Source: JBOFFC01 sp051648405
GTDB taxonomy: Bacteria > Planctomycetota > Planctomycetia > Pirellulales > Lacipirellulaceae
Length of the DNA stretch: 64,000 nucleotides
NCBI GenBank assembly: GCA_051648405.1
Contig: JBOFFC010000134.1
Span: forward strand, 1-64,000
Direction of reading: 5' to 3'
The notes beneath the pieces are model-generated. The model did no database searches. It was not told the DNA's origin and saw only the letters and a list, made by a program, of their open reading frames with translations. Positions 7,630 through 15,095 of this stretch are shown here, one piece after another. Every line of letters starts with the position of its first letter. Positions within the stretch are counted from its first letter, which is position 1. Made by a program: the position numbers and the translations under genes.

Positions 7630-8223
7630 CTAGTTTGCGCGTTCGAAGATCAAGCGGCCGAACCGCGGGTCGGCGCCCTGCTCGATCAGCGTGAATCGCT
7701 CTTCGCCGGGGATCAAGCGCAACTCATAACGGCGCACCTCGCGGCGCGGCGACGCGGCGACGCGCTGCGCCGACGGGGCTTCTCCCGAGTCGCTGGCCCG
7801 GCGATCAACCGCGATCTCGAGCAGCGCAGCCCCCCCCTCGCCGGCGGTCGCCCGCCACGAGCCCTCGAGCGGCTCGGCCTCCTCGACGCCCCGCAGCACG
7901 AGCTTCGCCTTCCCTCGACCGGCGAGCGTCAGGTCGATGCGCACGTCGGCGAACGACTCGAGCTCGGTCGGCGCAACCCGATCGACCTTGTCGAGGGCTT
8001 CGGTCGGTAGGCCGTCGAGCGACGGGTCGTCGCGACCCTGGAGGGCCGCGTCGGCCGACCCGCCGGGGCGCGGCCACTCACGCCGCGAGCGTTCGACGGC
8101 CGTCTCGGGGCGGCCGGTCCATTCCCCTTCGAGTTGCTGCGACAGCCCGAACCGCGCGCTGCATCCCGCCACCGCCATTAGGAGGAACGACAGCGCCGCA
8201 AGTCGTCGGAGGGTCGGCGGCAC
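7630..8223 (-). CDS. Putative lipoprotein of unknown function
   Basis: Read from the GTG at 8223, the 197-residue product begins VPPTLRRLAALSFLLMAVAGCSARF: a basic region, a hydrophobic core and the lipobox AVAGC, with Cys about residue 21. The mature part opens with LSQQLEGEWTGRPE, and later has VRIDLTLAGRGKAKLVLRG, EGSWRATAG and YELRLIPGEERFTLIEQG. This suggests a lipocalin-like or beta-barrel domain that starts with a GxWxG-type strand. The frame is open much further upstream, but that part is antisense-like, compositionally odd and overlaps the neighbouring ATPase gene, so it was rejected. Confidence 0.7.
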   Translation of the reverse strand: MPPTLRRLAALSFLLMAVAGCSARFGLSQQLEGEWTGRPETAVERSRREWPRPGGSADAALQGRDDPSLDGLPTEALDKVDRVAPTELESFADVRIDLTLAGRGKAKLVLRGVEEAEPLEGSWRATAGEGGAALLEIAVDRRASDSGEAPSAQRVAASPRREVRRYELRLIPGEERFTLIEQGADPRFGRLIFERAN

Positions 8224-8317
8224 TTGCGGTCGCTCGGGCGGGGGGACGCTACGGGAAGCCCCTAGCTTAAGTTGCGCCGCGGGTCGCGGGCAGTGGGGCG
8301 GGACGTAGCGGCTGTGC

Positions 8318-10339
8318 CTACCGGCTCCCTCGGGCCGCCGTCGGAGTCGCGGGGAGCAAGGCGCCAACGAGCTGCTGCCCAAACCAGACCACGAGGGCCA
8401 GCAAAGCGATCGCCACGAGCGTGTAGAAGCCGAGGACGAGCCACGCCCCCAGCGGGGCGATCGGCGTGCGGGTCGGGGCGCCGGGGTCGCCCGCCTGCTG
8501 CGCGGCGTCGCGCATCGCCGCGTGCGCTTCGCGCCACGCGCTCCAGGACCCGGCGACCTTGCCGGCCGAGTCGCCGGCACGCTCGGTGGCCGCCCAGGCG
8601 GAGCTCGTCTTGCGCTGCGTCGGCCGCTTGCTCGCGGCCGCCATCCCCAACTGAGCAACACGGAACAGCACCCCGACGAGCGAGAACGGTAGCGCCACGA
8701 GTCCCCCGACCAGCTCCGATCTGCGCTTGGCGAGCGCTTCGCGGGCCTCGGCGAGCTTCTTCGCGAGCGCTGTCGCCTCGCGGGCGGGCACGGCGCTCGG
8801 CGGCCTCACCGAGGCCTCCTCGGCGGGTTCGCTCTGCGCTCGCGACTTATCGCCCGGTTCCTTCTGCGGCTCGTCCCTCGACGTAGCAGGCGCCGGTTCC
8901 TCCGCCGGTCGCAGCGGGTCCATCAGCTTCTGGATCTGTCCGCGCGACAGGGGCCCGCACAGGTAGCTCATCGCCCAGCGCGTCTGGAACACCCGCGGCG
9001 CGTCCTCGTGGACGTTGTTCATCAGGAAGACGCGGTTCCCGAGTCCGGCGAGGTTCCGCTCCATCTGCTGCTTGTCGAAGGTGCTGCCGGCCTGGGCCGA
9101 GGCCCCCTCGAGCCCCTCCATAACACGCATCTTGTCACGCTCGGTCTGCAAACGGCCGAGGAACCACGTGCCGCAGTTCGAGAGTCCCTTGTAGTCGAGG
9201 TCCACCGGGTTCTGCGTCGCCAGGACGACCCCCAAGCCGAACGCGCGGGCCTGCTTCAGCAGGGTGAGCATCGGCTGTTTTGACGGTGGGTTGGCCGTCG
9301 GCGGGAAGTAGCCGAAGACCTCGTCCATGTAGAGGATCGCCCGCAGGCCGCTCGTGCCCGACTGGGTGCGCATCCAGGCGAGCACCTCGCTAAGCAGGAT
9401 CGTCACAAAGAACATCCGCTGCGCGTCGTCGAGGTGCGCGATCGAGACGACGGCGAGCCGTGGCTTGCCGGCGGGGTGCTCCGCAGTCGCCGGACCGTAG
9501 AGAAGCTCGGGGACGCTCAGCGCCTGCCCCTGCACCCAGCCGGCGAACGACGGCGAGGCGAGCAGGTTATTAAGGTCCATCGCCAGCTTCGAGCGCTGCT
9601 TCTCGGGGAAGAACTCGTCGAGCGGCAGCACGCCCACTTCGGTGAACGGAGGCGCCTTGATCTGCTTGATCAGGTCGGCGACGCCAACGTCCTTGCCCGC
9701 TTCCCAGGCGTGGGTCAGTACGGTCGATAGGAGGATGTGCTCGCGGCTGCGCACGGGGTCGGCGTCGATCCCCAGCAGACCCAACAGCCCCGAGACGGCC
9801 GAGCTGACACGCTGGCGGAAGGAGTCGTCGTCGTCGCGCACCTCCTTGGGGGGGGCGTCGAAGCTCCGCAACACGGTCATCGGCAGCCCGTGGCTCGCGC
9901 CGGGGGTGTAGACCCGCCGCTCGACCGAGTCGGCGTACCGCTTAACCCGCGCCGCGTCCTGGCCCCACTTGGCGAGCCCGTCGCGCCACAGCACGGCCGC
10001 CTCGGCCGCGGCGGCCTCGGGGGTTTGCCCCTTCCGCTGGGCGGCCGCCTCGTCGATCCACGGGCGGTAGTCCTCGGGGCGGGACTCGGGGAAGGCCAGC
10101 AACAGGTTCCCGAGGTCCCCCTTGGGGTCGATGGCGATCACCGGCACGCCGTCGAGGGCCGCCTCCTCGAGCAGCGACAGGCAGAGCCCCGTCTTGCCGC
10201 TGCCGGTCATGCCGACGCACACGGCGTGGGTCGTCAGGTTCGAGCTCTTGTAGAGCAGTGGCTCGTCGGCCGTTTTGCCCGACGCCAGGTCGTGCCCGCG
10301 GCCCAGGTAGAACAGGTGCGGGGAGTCGATTTCGGGCAT
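8318..10339 (-). CDS. HerA-like P-loop ATPase with C-terminal membrane segments
   Basis: The 673-residue protein has Walker A GMTGSGKTG at about 43-51, followed by VPVIAIDPKGDLGNLL, a motif of the HerA/FtsK-like translocase group. Walker B is AILYMDEVFGYFPP, and the sensor region is LATQNPVDLDYKGLSNC. A charged helical region (EATALAKKLAEAREALAKRRSEL) comes next, with a hydrophobic stretch (VGGLVALPFSLVGVLFRVAQ) and a final transmembrane helix pair around GAWLVLGFYTLVAIALLALVVWF. HerA proteins move DNA and usually pair with the nuclease NurA. None is nearby, and membrane tethering is unusual. The gene is divergent from the Fic gene. Confidence 0.85.
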   Translation of the reverse strand: MPEIDSPHLFYLGRGHDLASGKTADEPLLYKSSNLTTHAVCVGMTGSGKTGLCLSLLEEAALDGVPVIAIDPKGDLGNLLLAFPESRPEDYRPWIDEAAAQRKGQTPEAAAAEAAVLWRDGLAKWGQDAARVKRYADSVERRVYTPGASHGLPMTVLRSFDAPPKEVRDDDDSFRQRVSSAVSGLLGLLGIDADPVRSREHILLSTVLTHAWEAGKDVGVADLIKQIKAPPFTEVGVLPLDEFFPEKQRSKLAMDLNNLLASPSFAGWVQGQALSVPELLYGPATAEHPAGKPRLAVVSIAHLDDAQRMFFVTILLSEVLAWMRTQSGTSGLRAILYMDEVFGYFPPTANPPSKQPMLTLLKQARAFGLGVVLATQNPVDLDYKGLSNCGTWFLGRLQTERDKMRVMEGLEGASAQAGSTFDKQQMERNLAGLGNRVFLMNNVHEDAPRVFQTRWAMSYLCGPLSRGQIQKLMDPLRPAEEPAPATSRDEPQKEPGDKSRAQSEPAEEASVRPPSAVPAREATALAKKLAEAREALAKRRSELVGGLVALPFSLVGVLFRVAQLGMAAASKRPTQRKTSSAWAATERAGDSAGKVAGSWSAWREAHAAMRDAAQQAGDPGAPTRTPIAPLGAWLVLGFYTLVAIALLALVVWFGQQLVGALLPATPTAARGSR

Positions 10340-10388
10340 GGGGGGCTAGGCGGTGGACTAAAGTCGGCTTTACTGGACACCGAGCAGA

Positions 10389-10414
10389 ATAAAGTAATCG
10401 GCGATTTTCTTTAT
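10389..10414. promoter_or_regulatory. Palindromic site in the HerA-like/Fic divergent region
   Basis: ATAAAG (10389-10394) and CTTTAT (10409-10414) form an outer inverted repeat around the perfect 11-base palindrome AATCGGCGATT (10396-10406). The whole site spans 26 bases in an AT-richer stretch 36 bases upstream of the Fic start. This is the layout of an operator for a dimeric regulator. Which gene it controls, and the regulator, are unknown. Confidence 0.5.
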
Positions 10415-10449
10415 CCTGGCCACGTCAGTGTAAAATCCGGCGTAAGCCC

Positions 10450-11607
10450 ATGCAATACAACGACTTTGGTCCCCATTCACCGGGCCAACTGAGCGCCATC
10501 ACCGCATTCTGGGGGGGCGACCGGTGCTTCGACCCCTCCCCGCTGCCACCGGAATGGCGGTTCCCAGAGCCCCTTTGGCCGCTCCTGAACGAGGCGAACC
10601 GGCAGCTGATGCTGCTCGAAGGAGTGGCTCGAAGCCTGCCAAACCCGGCAATCCTGCTCGGGCCGATGCGCGACCGCGAGGCGATCCTTTCCTCTCGTAT
10701 GGAAGGAACGTTCGCGACCCCTCGGCAGTTGCTCCTGTACGAGGTTGATCCCCAGCTAGCAGACTCGGAGCACGACCCGCGAAACCAGCATCGAGAAGTT
10801 GCCAACTACGCCAAGGCCTTCGAGCACGCTGTCGCCTCGCCTTTGCCGGTCGGACTCACCCTTATTCGCCAGTTGCACCAGTTGTTGATGGACGGCGTGC
10901 GCGGCGTCGACCGCGAGCCCGGCAAGATCCGTACACGGCAGGTCGCGATCGGGTCGGGAGCCAGGTTCATCCCCCCGCCCCCTGAGCGGCTAGCTGACTT
11001 CCTCGGCGACCTGAACGCCTATCTTCATACGGAATCGTCTCGCTTCGATCCGCTGGTTGATTGCTTCCTAGTGCACTACCAGTTTGAGGCGATCCACCCC
11101 TTCGCAGACGGCAACGGGCGCGTCGGCCGACTCCTCCTGACGCTCATGGTCCAGCAGCGCTGCGGACTTTCGCTCCCTTGGTTGCATTTGAGCGAGTACT
11201 TCGACCGCGACCACGACGAGTACTGCGGTCACCTCTACCGGGTCAGCAGCCGTGGGGGATGGTCGAGTTGGATCGAATACTGTCTCAAGGGGGTCGTCGA
11301 GCTCGCGGCCCAGACCGTGCAGCGGTGCGACCGCCTCCGCTCGTTGCGCGAGGACTACTATCGACGCCTTTCGCTCACCAAGGGAGCGGTCCGACTCAAC
11401 GAAATCGTCGAAGGCCTGTTCCGCACGCCGATCGTGACCGCGTCCGATTTGCCTTCGCGCATGGGGGTCACCTTGCCCACGGCGTACAAAGACGCCGAGA
11501 AGCTGGAGTCGCTCGGGATCGTGAGGCTTATGGAAGGTCACTACCCGAAGACCTACTACGCGCCGGAGATCTTCGCCATTGCGTATGAAGGCCTCGAGCA
11601 GGAGTAA
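10450..11607 (+). CDS. Fic family protein (putative AMP transferase, self-inhibited class)
   Basis: The 385-residue protein carries the Fic active-site motif HPFADGNGRVGR at 216-227, whose His would attack the alpha phosphate of ATP to AMPylate a target. Upstream is an SSRMEGT element (81-87), matching the (S/T)xxxE(G/N) inhibitory helix of proteins autoinhibited from the N-terminal side. The N-terminal part resembles the DUF4172-type domain, and the C-terminal region (about 320-385, with DLPSRMGVTLPTAYKDAEKLESLG) is a winged-helix DNA-binding domain, so it may regulate itself through the palindrome just upstream. The ATG start follows an AT-rich leader. Its target is unknown; an antitoxin gene is not adjacent, fitting the built-in inhibition. 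Confidence 0.92.
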   Translation: MQYNDFGPHSPGQLSAITAFWGGDRCFDPSPLPPEWRFPEPLWPLLNEANRQLMLLEGVARSLPNPAILLGPMRDREAILSSRMEGTFATPRQLLLYEVDPQLADSEHDPRNQHREVANYAKAFEHAVASPLPVGLTLIRQLHQLLMDGVRGVDREPGKIRTRQVAIGSGARFIPPPPERLADFLGDLNAYLHTESSRFDPLVDCFLVHYQFEAIHPFADGNGRVGRLLLTLMVQQRCGLSLPWLHLSEYFDRDHDEYCGHLYRVSSRGGWSSWIEYCLKGVVELAAQTVQRCDRLRSLREDYYRRLSLTKGAVRLNEIVEGLFRTPIVTASDLPSRMGVTLPTAYKDAEKLESLGIVRLMEGHYPKTYYAPEIFAIAYEGLEQE

Positions 11608-11625
11608 CTCGATCGGCCGGAACGA

Positions 11626-12021
11626 TCACTCGTCGCGCGACTCGCGCCCCAGCCCCGGCGTGGGGTCGGTCACCAGGCCGTAGACCTCACGCCCCTCGTG
11701 CCCCTCGGGGAGGTACTCGGTGATCGGCAGGCCGTCGGGGCGGACGAATAGCAGGCAGTGGCAGTACTTCCACCGCTTCATCTCGTCGCAGGCGCAGACC
11801 CAGCGGCGACCGTGCTCGGCGAGCTCGCGCTCTTTGCTGGGGTAGAAATTGCACGGGCAGAGCGGGCGGCCGACCTGCTCGAGGTTCGCCGCCAGCCCCA
11901 AGACAACCCCCTCGGTCACTTCGGCGTTGGGGTGCGCCGCGGTCCCGGATTTCTCCCTGTACTTGGCGACGAACTTCTCCATCCGCTGGATGGTCGCGGC
12001 AGACGGATCGGGGCGCGGCAT
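11626..12021 (-). CDS. Ferredoxin-thioredoxin reductase catalytic-subunit-like protein
   Basis: The 131-residue protein has the signature CPC-x18-CAC-x8-CHC (CPCNFYPS, VCACDEM, YCHCLLF), which in ferredoxin:thioredoxin reductase holds a 4Fe-4S cluster next to a redox-active disulfide. It reduces thioredoxin-like partners with electrons from ferredoxin. The first spacer is 18 residues instead of the usual 16. The N-terminal helix (QRMEKFVAKYREKSGTAAHP) also matches the family. No variable subunit, thioredoxin or ferredoxin gene is nearby, so the electron donor is unknown. The start is the ATG before PRPDPSAATIQRM; an upstream in-frame extension is Cys/Pro-rich and unlikely. Confidence 0.85.
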   Translation of the reverse strand: MPRPDPSAATIQRMEKFVAKYREKSGTAAHPNAEVTEGVVLGLAANLEQVGRPLCPCNFYPSKERELAEHGRRWVCACDEMKRWKYCHCLLFVRPDGLPITEYLPEGHEGREVYGLVTDPTPGLGRESRDE

Positions 12022-12162
12022 AGTGCCTGGCGGGGAGAGAGAACAACAAGCGACAAGGGGCGCTGCGTGCGTCGTGCAGGGCCGCGGCGCCACAGGCAAG
12101 CCCGCAACCCGCGCAGGCCAGCCCGTGGCTCCACGGGGTTCAGCAAGGGGTGTCAGCTAAGG

Positions 12163-12237
12163 GGTGGCTGAGGGGTCTCGAACCCCCGACCTTCGGAATC
12201 ACAATCCGACGCTCTAACCAACTGAGCTACAGCCACC
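12163..12237 (-). tRNA. tRNA-His (GTG anticodon)
   Basis: The minus strand folds as a full cloverleaf. The acceptor stem is GTGGCTG/CAGCCAC, the D arm contains AGCTCAGTTGGTTAGAGC, the anticodon loop is TTGTGAT with anticodon GTG, and the T arm is GGGGGTTCGAGACCCC. The extra G at the 5' end (G-1, position 12237) facing the discriminator C is the identity element of histidine tRNA. The CCA end is not encoded (CCT follows). Confidence 0.97.
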
Positions 12238-12313
12238 AGAAGAGCCCCAACGCGGGGGCTGCCGCAGCGTAGACCGTCGGGGCCCGGACGGTCAACGAGT
12301 CGCCGTCCCCCCC

Positions 12314-12427
12314 CTAGCGCTTGTGCGCCCAGGCGTAAACGGCCCCGGCGCCGAAAAACCCGCCGACGACGAACGCCAGGACCACACTCGGAAGGTCGAA
12401 CGAAGTCAGGTGGGCGAGGATCGTCAC
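12314..12427 (-). CDS. 37-residue single-span membrane microprotein
   Basis: Starting at a GTG, the product begins MTILAHLTSFDLPS and has one transmembrane helix (VVLAFVVGGFFGAGAVYAW) ending in the basic tail AHKR. The Gly-rich helix (GGFFGAG) suggests packing against another helix. It lies between the tRNA-His gene and the DUF1570-like gene on the same strand, 70 bases after the latter. Function unknown; the clean membrane topology and a definite start support a real small gene. Confidence 0.55.
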   Translation of the reverse strand: MTILAHLTSFDLPSVVLAFVVGGFFGAGAVYAWAHKR

Positions 12428-12497
12428 GGGGGGGCTCCAGAGGCTGGCGACTAGGGGATTGGGTCCGAACAACTCGCCCCACACTACTGACGCGCGG

Positions 12498-13835
12498 CTA
12501 GCGCGACAAGTTCGCGCCCGGCGCCGCCGGCTCACTGGCGGTCCCCGCGGCGAGGAACTCTCGGAACTGCCGGTCGAGCTCCGCCAGCGGCGTCCCCAGC
12601 GAGCGGGCGAGTTGGTCGGCGTCGGGTCGCTCGCCGTAGACGGCGGCCAGGTACTCGACGAACGCGTCGCGGCGCGGAGGGCCGTTCGCCGGGGACGCGT
12701 CGAGCAGCATCGCGGCCAGGGCCGTTGATTGAGCGTACCAGCCGGCGAGGTCCGCCTGACGCTGAAAGTCGCTCCAACCGAGGCCGACGAGCTCGGCCAG
12801 AGGCATTGGCGGCTTCCCCTCGGCAACGCGCCGTCGGGCGCTGGTGGTGCGGCCGATTTCGAGGTCGAGCGTGTAACCCACGGTCCGTCCTGCGGCGACA
12901 CGGGGGGCGAGCCCCTCGAAGGCGCAGGCGACCCCCTCAACGGCCCAGAAGTTCGCGTCCCGCCCGACCCCCCGCGCCGTCGGCCGCGACTCCTGGAACA
13001 GTTGATGGACCCCTTCGTGGTAGAGCGTCGCCCGGCTCGGCCCGCCGAGGGCCGTGTCGTGGAAGAAGTGCGACTGGCGGATCACGTCGAAGTAGATGCC
13101 GCTGGTGTCGGCGATCCGCGCTTGGCGCCGGCGCAGGTGGGCGACGTAGCCTTCCTTCGAGCGGTGGTAGTAAACGGCCATCGCGCGCCCCGAGCGCGGG
13201 GCCTCACGCTTTCCAGCGAACAGGTCGCGCGTTTGCCGCGGCGTGAGGACGTAGGCCGAAAAGACCTGGCGCCATGCCTGGCGGAGCCCTTCGAGCTCGG
13301 CGGCGAGCGCGGCGCCGGCTTCGAGCGAGTGGTTCGTCGTGACGACAAACGAGTCGGTGCGGACTTGGTAGCCGTCTTCGATCCGTGCGTGCTGCTCGAT
13401 CGCGACGTCGGCCGGCAGCCACTTGCCGCCAGCGAGACGCTCGCCGCGCTCGTAGCGCGGGACGTCATCTGTGCGGACCCAGCCAAAGCGCGGGTCCCAC
13501 TCCTCACCGCGTTCGACTTGGCGCCGCTGCCAAGGGGTTAGCCAGCGGTCACCGACCCGTTCGTAGCCTAATACGCGGCGGGCCTCGGCGTGGTCGGGAT
13601 CGGCGGCGAGCCCACGGGTGGCGAGCGTGAGCGCCCGCGAAACGTCCCCCCGAGCGGCCGATTCGTTCGCCGCAGCGAACAGCCGGGCCCCCGCGGCGAC
13701 GTCGGGCTTGGCGACGGCCACGCCGTTGTAGACGTCGGGGGCAAGCGCTAGCGATTCCGTCTTCGCCGGTTCGGCCGCGAACGCACGGCCCGCCGAGAGC
13801 GCAAACAGAACGACGATCGCACGCAGCGGGGGCAT
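12498..13835 (-). CDS. Exported DUF1570-like protein, putative metallopeptidase
   Basis: The 445-residue protein has a signal peptide (MPPLRAIVVLFALSAGRAFAA) and an N-terminal TPR-like region (AANESAARGDVSRALTLATRGLAADPDHAEARRVLG in outline). A catalytic-like domain follows with TLYHEGVHQLFQE near residue 265; HEGVH fits HExxH with Gly in place of the usual residue two. A Glu further on (WAVEGVACAFEG, about 295-306) could complete a gluzincin-type site. Planctomycetes carry many such DUF1570 proteins of unknown substrate. The ATG precedes the signal peptide. It acts outside the inner membrane. Protease activity is inference from the motif. Confidence 0.75.
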   Translation of the reverse strand: MPPLRAIVVLFALSAGRAFAAEPAKTESLALAPDVYNGVAVAKPDVAAGARLFAAANESAARGDVSRALTLATRGLAADPDHAEARRVLGYERVGDRWLTPWQRRQVERGEEWDPRFGWVRTDDVPRYERGERLAGGKWLPADVAIEQHARIEDGYQVRTDSFVVTTNHSLEAGAALAAELEGLRQAWRQVFSAYVLTPRQTRDLFAGKREAPRSGRAMAVYYHRSKEGYVAHLRRRQARIADTSGIYFDVIRQSHFFHDTALGGPSRATLYHEGVHQLFQESRPTARGVGRDANFWAVEGVACAFEGLAPRVAAGRTVGYTLDLEIGRTTSARRRVAEGKPPMPLAELVGLGWSDFQRQADLAGWYAQSTALAAMLLDASPANGPPRRDAFVEYLAAVYGERPDADQLARSLGTPLAELDRQFREFLAAGTASEPAAPGANLSR

Positions 13836-13901
13836 TCGCTTAGTCTAGCCCAAGGGTCGTCGATGGGAGCCCGATCGAACGACGTCGCTTCCACGTTGAG
13901 C

Positions 13902-13972
13902 GAGCCGGAAGCGTCAGCGCCCGGAGTTGCCCTGGCGCCGGCTACGACTCCGGGCGCTAACGCTTCCGGCTC
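13902..13972. repeat. REP-like palindrome (26-base arms)
   Basis: The left arm (13902-13927) begins GAGCCGGAAGCGTCAGCGCC. The right arm (13947-13972) is its reverse complement with one mismatch, and the loop between is 19 bases. It lies between two minus-strand genes, downstream of the isomerase gene at 13992-14996. The stem would be very stable and could end transcription or protect the transcript, although no T-run follows. A palindrome of this type looks like a dispersed REP element. Confidence 0.75.
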
Positions 13973-13991
13973 ACCAGTCAACCACAGCGGT

Positions 13992-14996
13992 TCACTCCCC
14001 TTGCTCGGCCATCGCGGCGTCGAAGGCGATGTTGCTCGGCGTGAAGTCGAGCCGCTTGACGAACTCGCACGCCTCACGGGCGCCCTGTTCGCGCTCCATG
14101 CCGCTGTCCTCCCACTCGACCGACAGCGGACCCGTGTAACCGCACACGTTGAGCGCGCGGATGATCTCCTCGAAGTTCACCCCGCCGCGCCCCGGCGAGC
14201 GGAAGTCCCAGCCGCGGCGCGGGTCGCCGAAGTTCAGGTGGCTGGCGAGGACCCCCGTGCGGCCGTCGAGCGTGACGATCGCGTCCTTCACATGGCAGTG
14301 ATAGACGCGGTCGGGGAACGCGCGGAGGAACTCCACCGGATCGACCCCCTGCCACAGCAGGTGGCTGGGGTCGAAGTTGAAGCCGAACGCTTCGCGCCGG
14401 CCGATCGCGTCGAGCGCCTTGTGGGCCGTGTAGAGGTCGTAGGCGATCTCCGACGGGTGGACCTCGAGCGCGAACCGCACGCCGCACTCGTCGAAGACGT
14501 CGAGGATCGGGTTCCAGCGCTCGGCGAACAGGGCGTAGCCCGCCTCGATCATCGCCGGCGGGTTCGGGGGGAACGAATAGAGCAGGTGCCAGATCGACGA
14601 GCCCGTGAAGCCGTTGACGACCGACACGCCGAACCGCTGCGCGGCGCGGGCCGTCTGCTTCATCTCTTCGATCGCCCGGGCGTTGACGCCGGCCGCTTCG
14701 CCGTCCCCCCAGACGCGCGGCGGCAGGATCTGCTTGTGGCGCGGGTCGATCAGGTCGCACACCGCCTGGCCCGCCAGGTGGTTGCTGATGGCGTGGCACT
14801 CCAGGCCGTAGCGGCCGAGCAGCTCGCGCTTCGCGGCGCAGTAGCCCGGATCGGCGAGGGCCCGATCGACCTCGAAGTGGTCCCCCCAGCAGGCGAGCTC
14901 GAGCCCCTGGTAGCCGAAGTCGGCGGCCTTCTTGGCGAGCGTTTCGAGCGGCAGGTCGGCCCACTGGCCGGTGAACAGCGTGACGGGTCGGGACAT
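13992..14996 (-). CDS. Sugar phosphate isomerase/epimerase (xylose-isomerase-like TIM barrel)
   Basis: The 334-residue protein begins MSRPVTLFTGQWADLPLETL and shows the xylose-isomerase-like AP endonuclease 2 fold. ALEVHPSEIAYD, FNFDPSHLLWQG, VYHCHVKDAIV and LSVEWEDSG supply the Glu, Asp, His and Glu metal ligands in order. Such enzymes interconvert keto and aldo sugars or epimerise C3; the substrate cannot be told. Planctomycetes hold many paralogues, often near Gfo/Idh oxidoreductases such as the one at 18802. The upstream side is a GGGCAG repeat arm that begins five bases before the ATG; a longer in-frame extension there is derived from the repeat. Confidence 0.9.
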   Translation of the reverse strand: MSRPVTLFTGQWADLPLETLAKKAADFGYQGLELACWGDHFEVDRALADPGYCAAKRELLGRYGLECHAISNHLAGQAVCDLIDPRHKQILPPRVWGDGEAAGVNARAIEEMKQTARAAQRFGVSVVNGFTGSSIWHLLYSFPPNPPAMIEAGYALFAERWNPILDVFDECGVRFALEVHPSEIAYDLYTAHKALDAIGRREAFGFNFDPSHLLWQGVDPVEFLRAFPDRVYHCHVKDAIVTLDGRTGVLASHLNFGDPRRGWDFRSPGRGGVNFEEIIRALNVCGYTGPLSVEWEDSGMEREQGAREACEFVKRLDFTPSNIAFDAAMAEQGE

Positions 14997-15000
14997 GGTG

Positions 15001-15035
15001 GAGTGGGCAGTGGGCAGACGGCAGTGGGCAGGACG
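15001..15035. repeat. Solo GGGCAG-family repeat arm
   Basis: Units GAGTGGGCAG, TGGGCAGACG and GCAGTGGGCAGG follow one another between the divergent genes at 13992-14996 and 15095-16126. It is the same family as the inverted pairs at 21171-21500 and 54160-54621, but only one arm is present. Confidence 0.65.
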
Positions 15036-15082
15036 TTGACGACGGAAGGCCGAGAGCCGGCGCCCCCAGCCGTGGACCGAGC

Positions 15083-15095
15083 TATGATTGGTGCA
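15083..15095 (+). promoter_or_regulatory. -10 element directly before a start codon (possible leaderless transcript)
   Basis: TATGAT at 15083-15088 ends six bases before the ATG at 15095, which puts the expected transcription start at or next to the start codon. No convincing -35 element is seen 16-18 bases upstream. A leaderless message for the secreted protein is therefore possible but weakly supported. Confidence 0.35.

Noticed and set aside
12153..12482. 109-codon minus-strand open frame over the tRNA
   Set aside because: It runs through tRNA-His and the microprotein gene and has no coding features.
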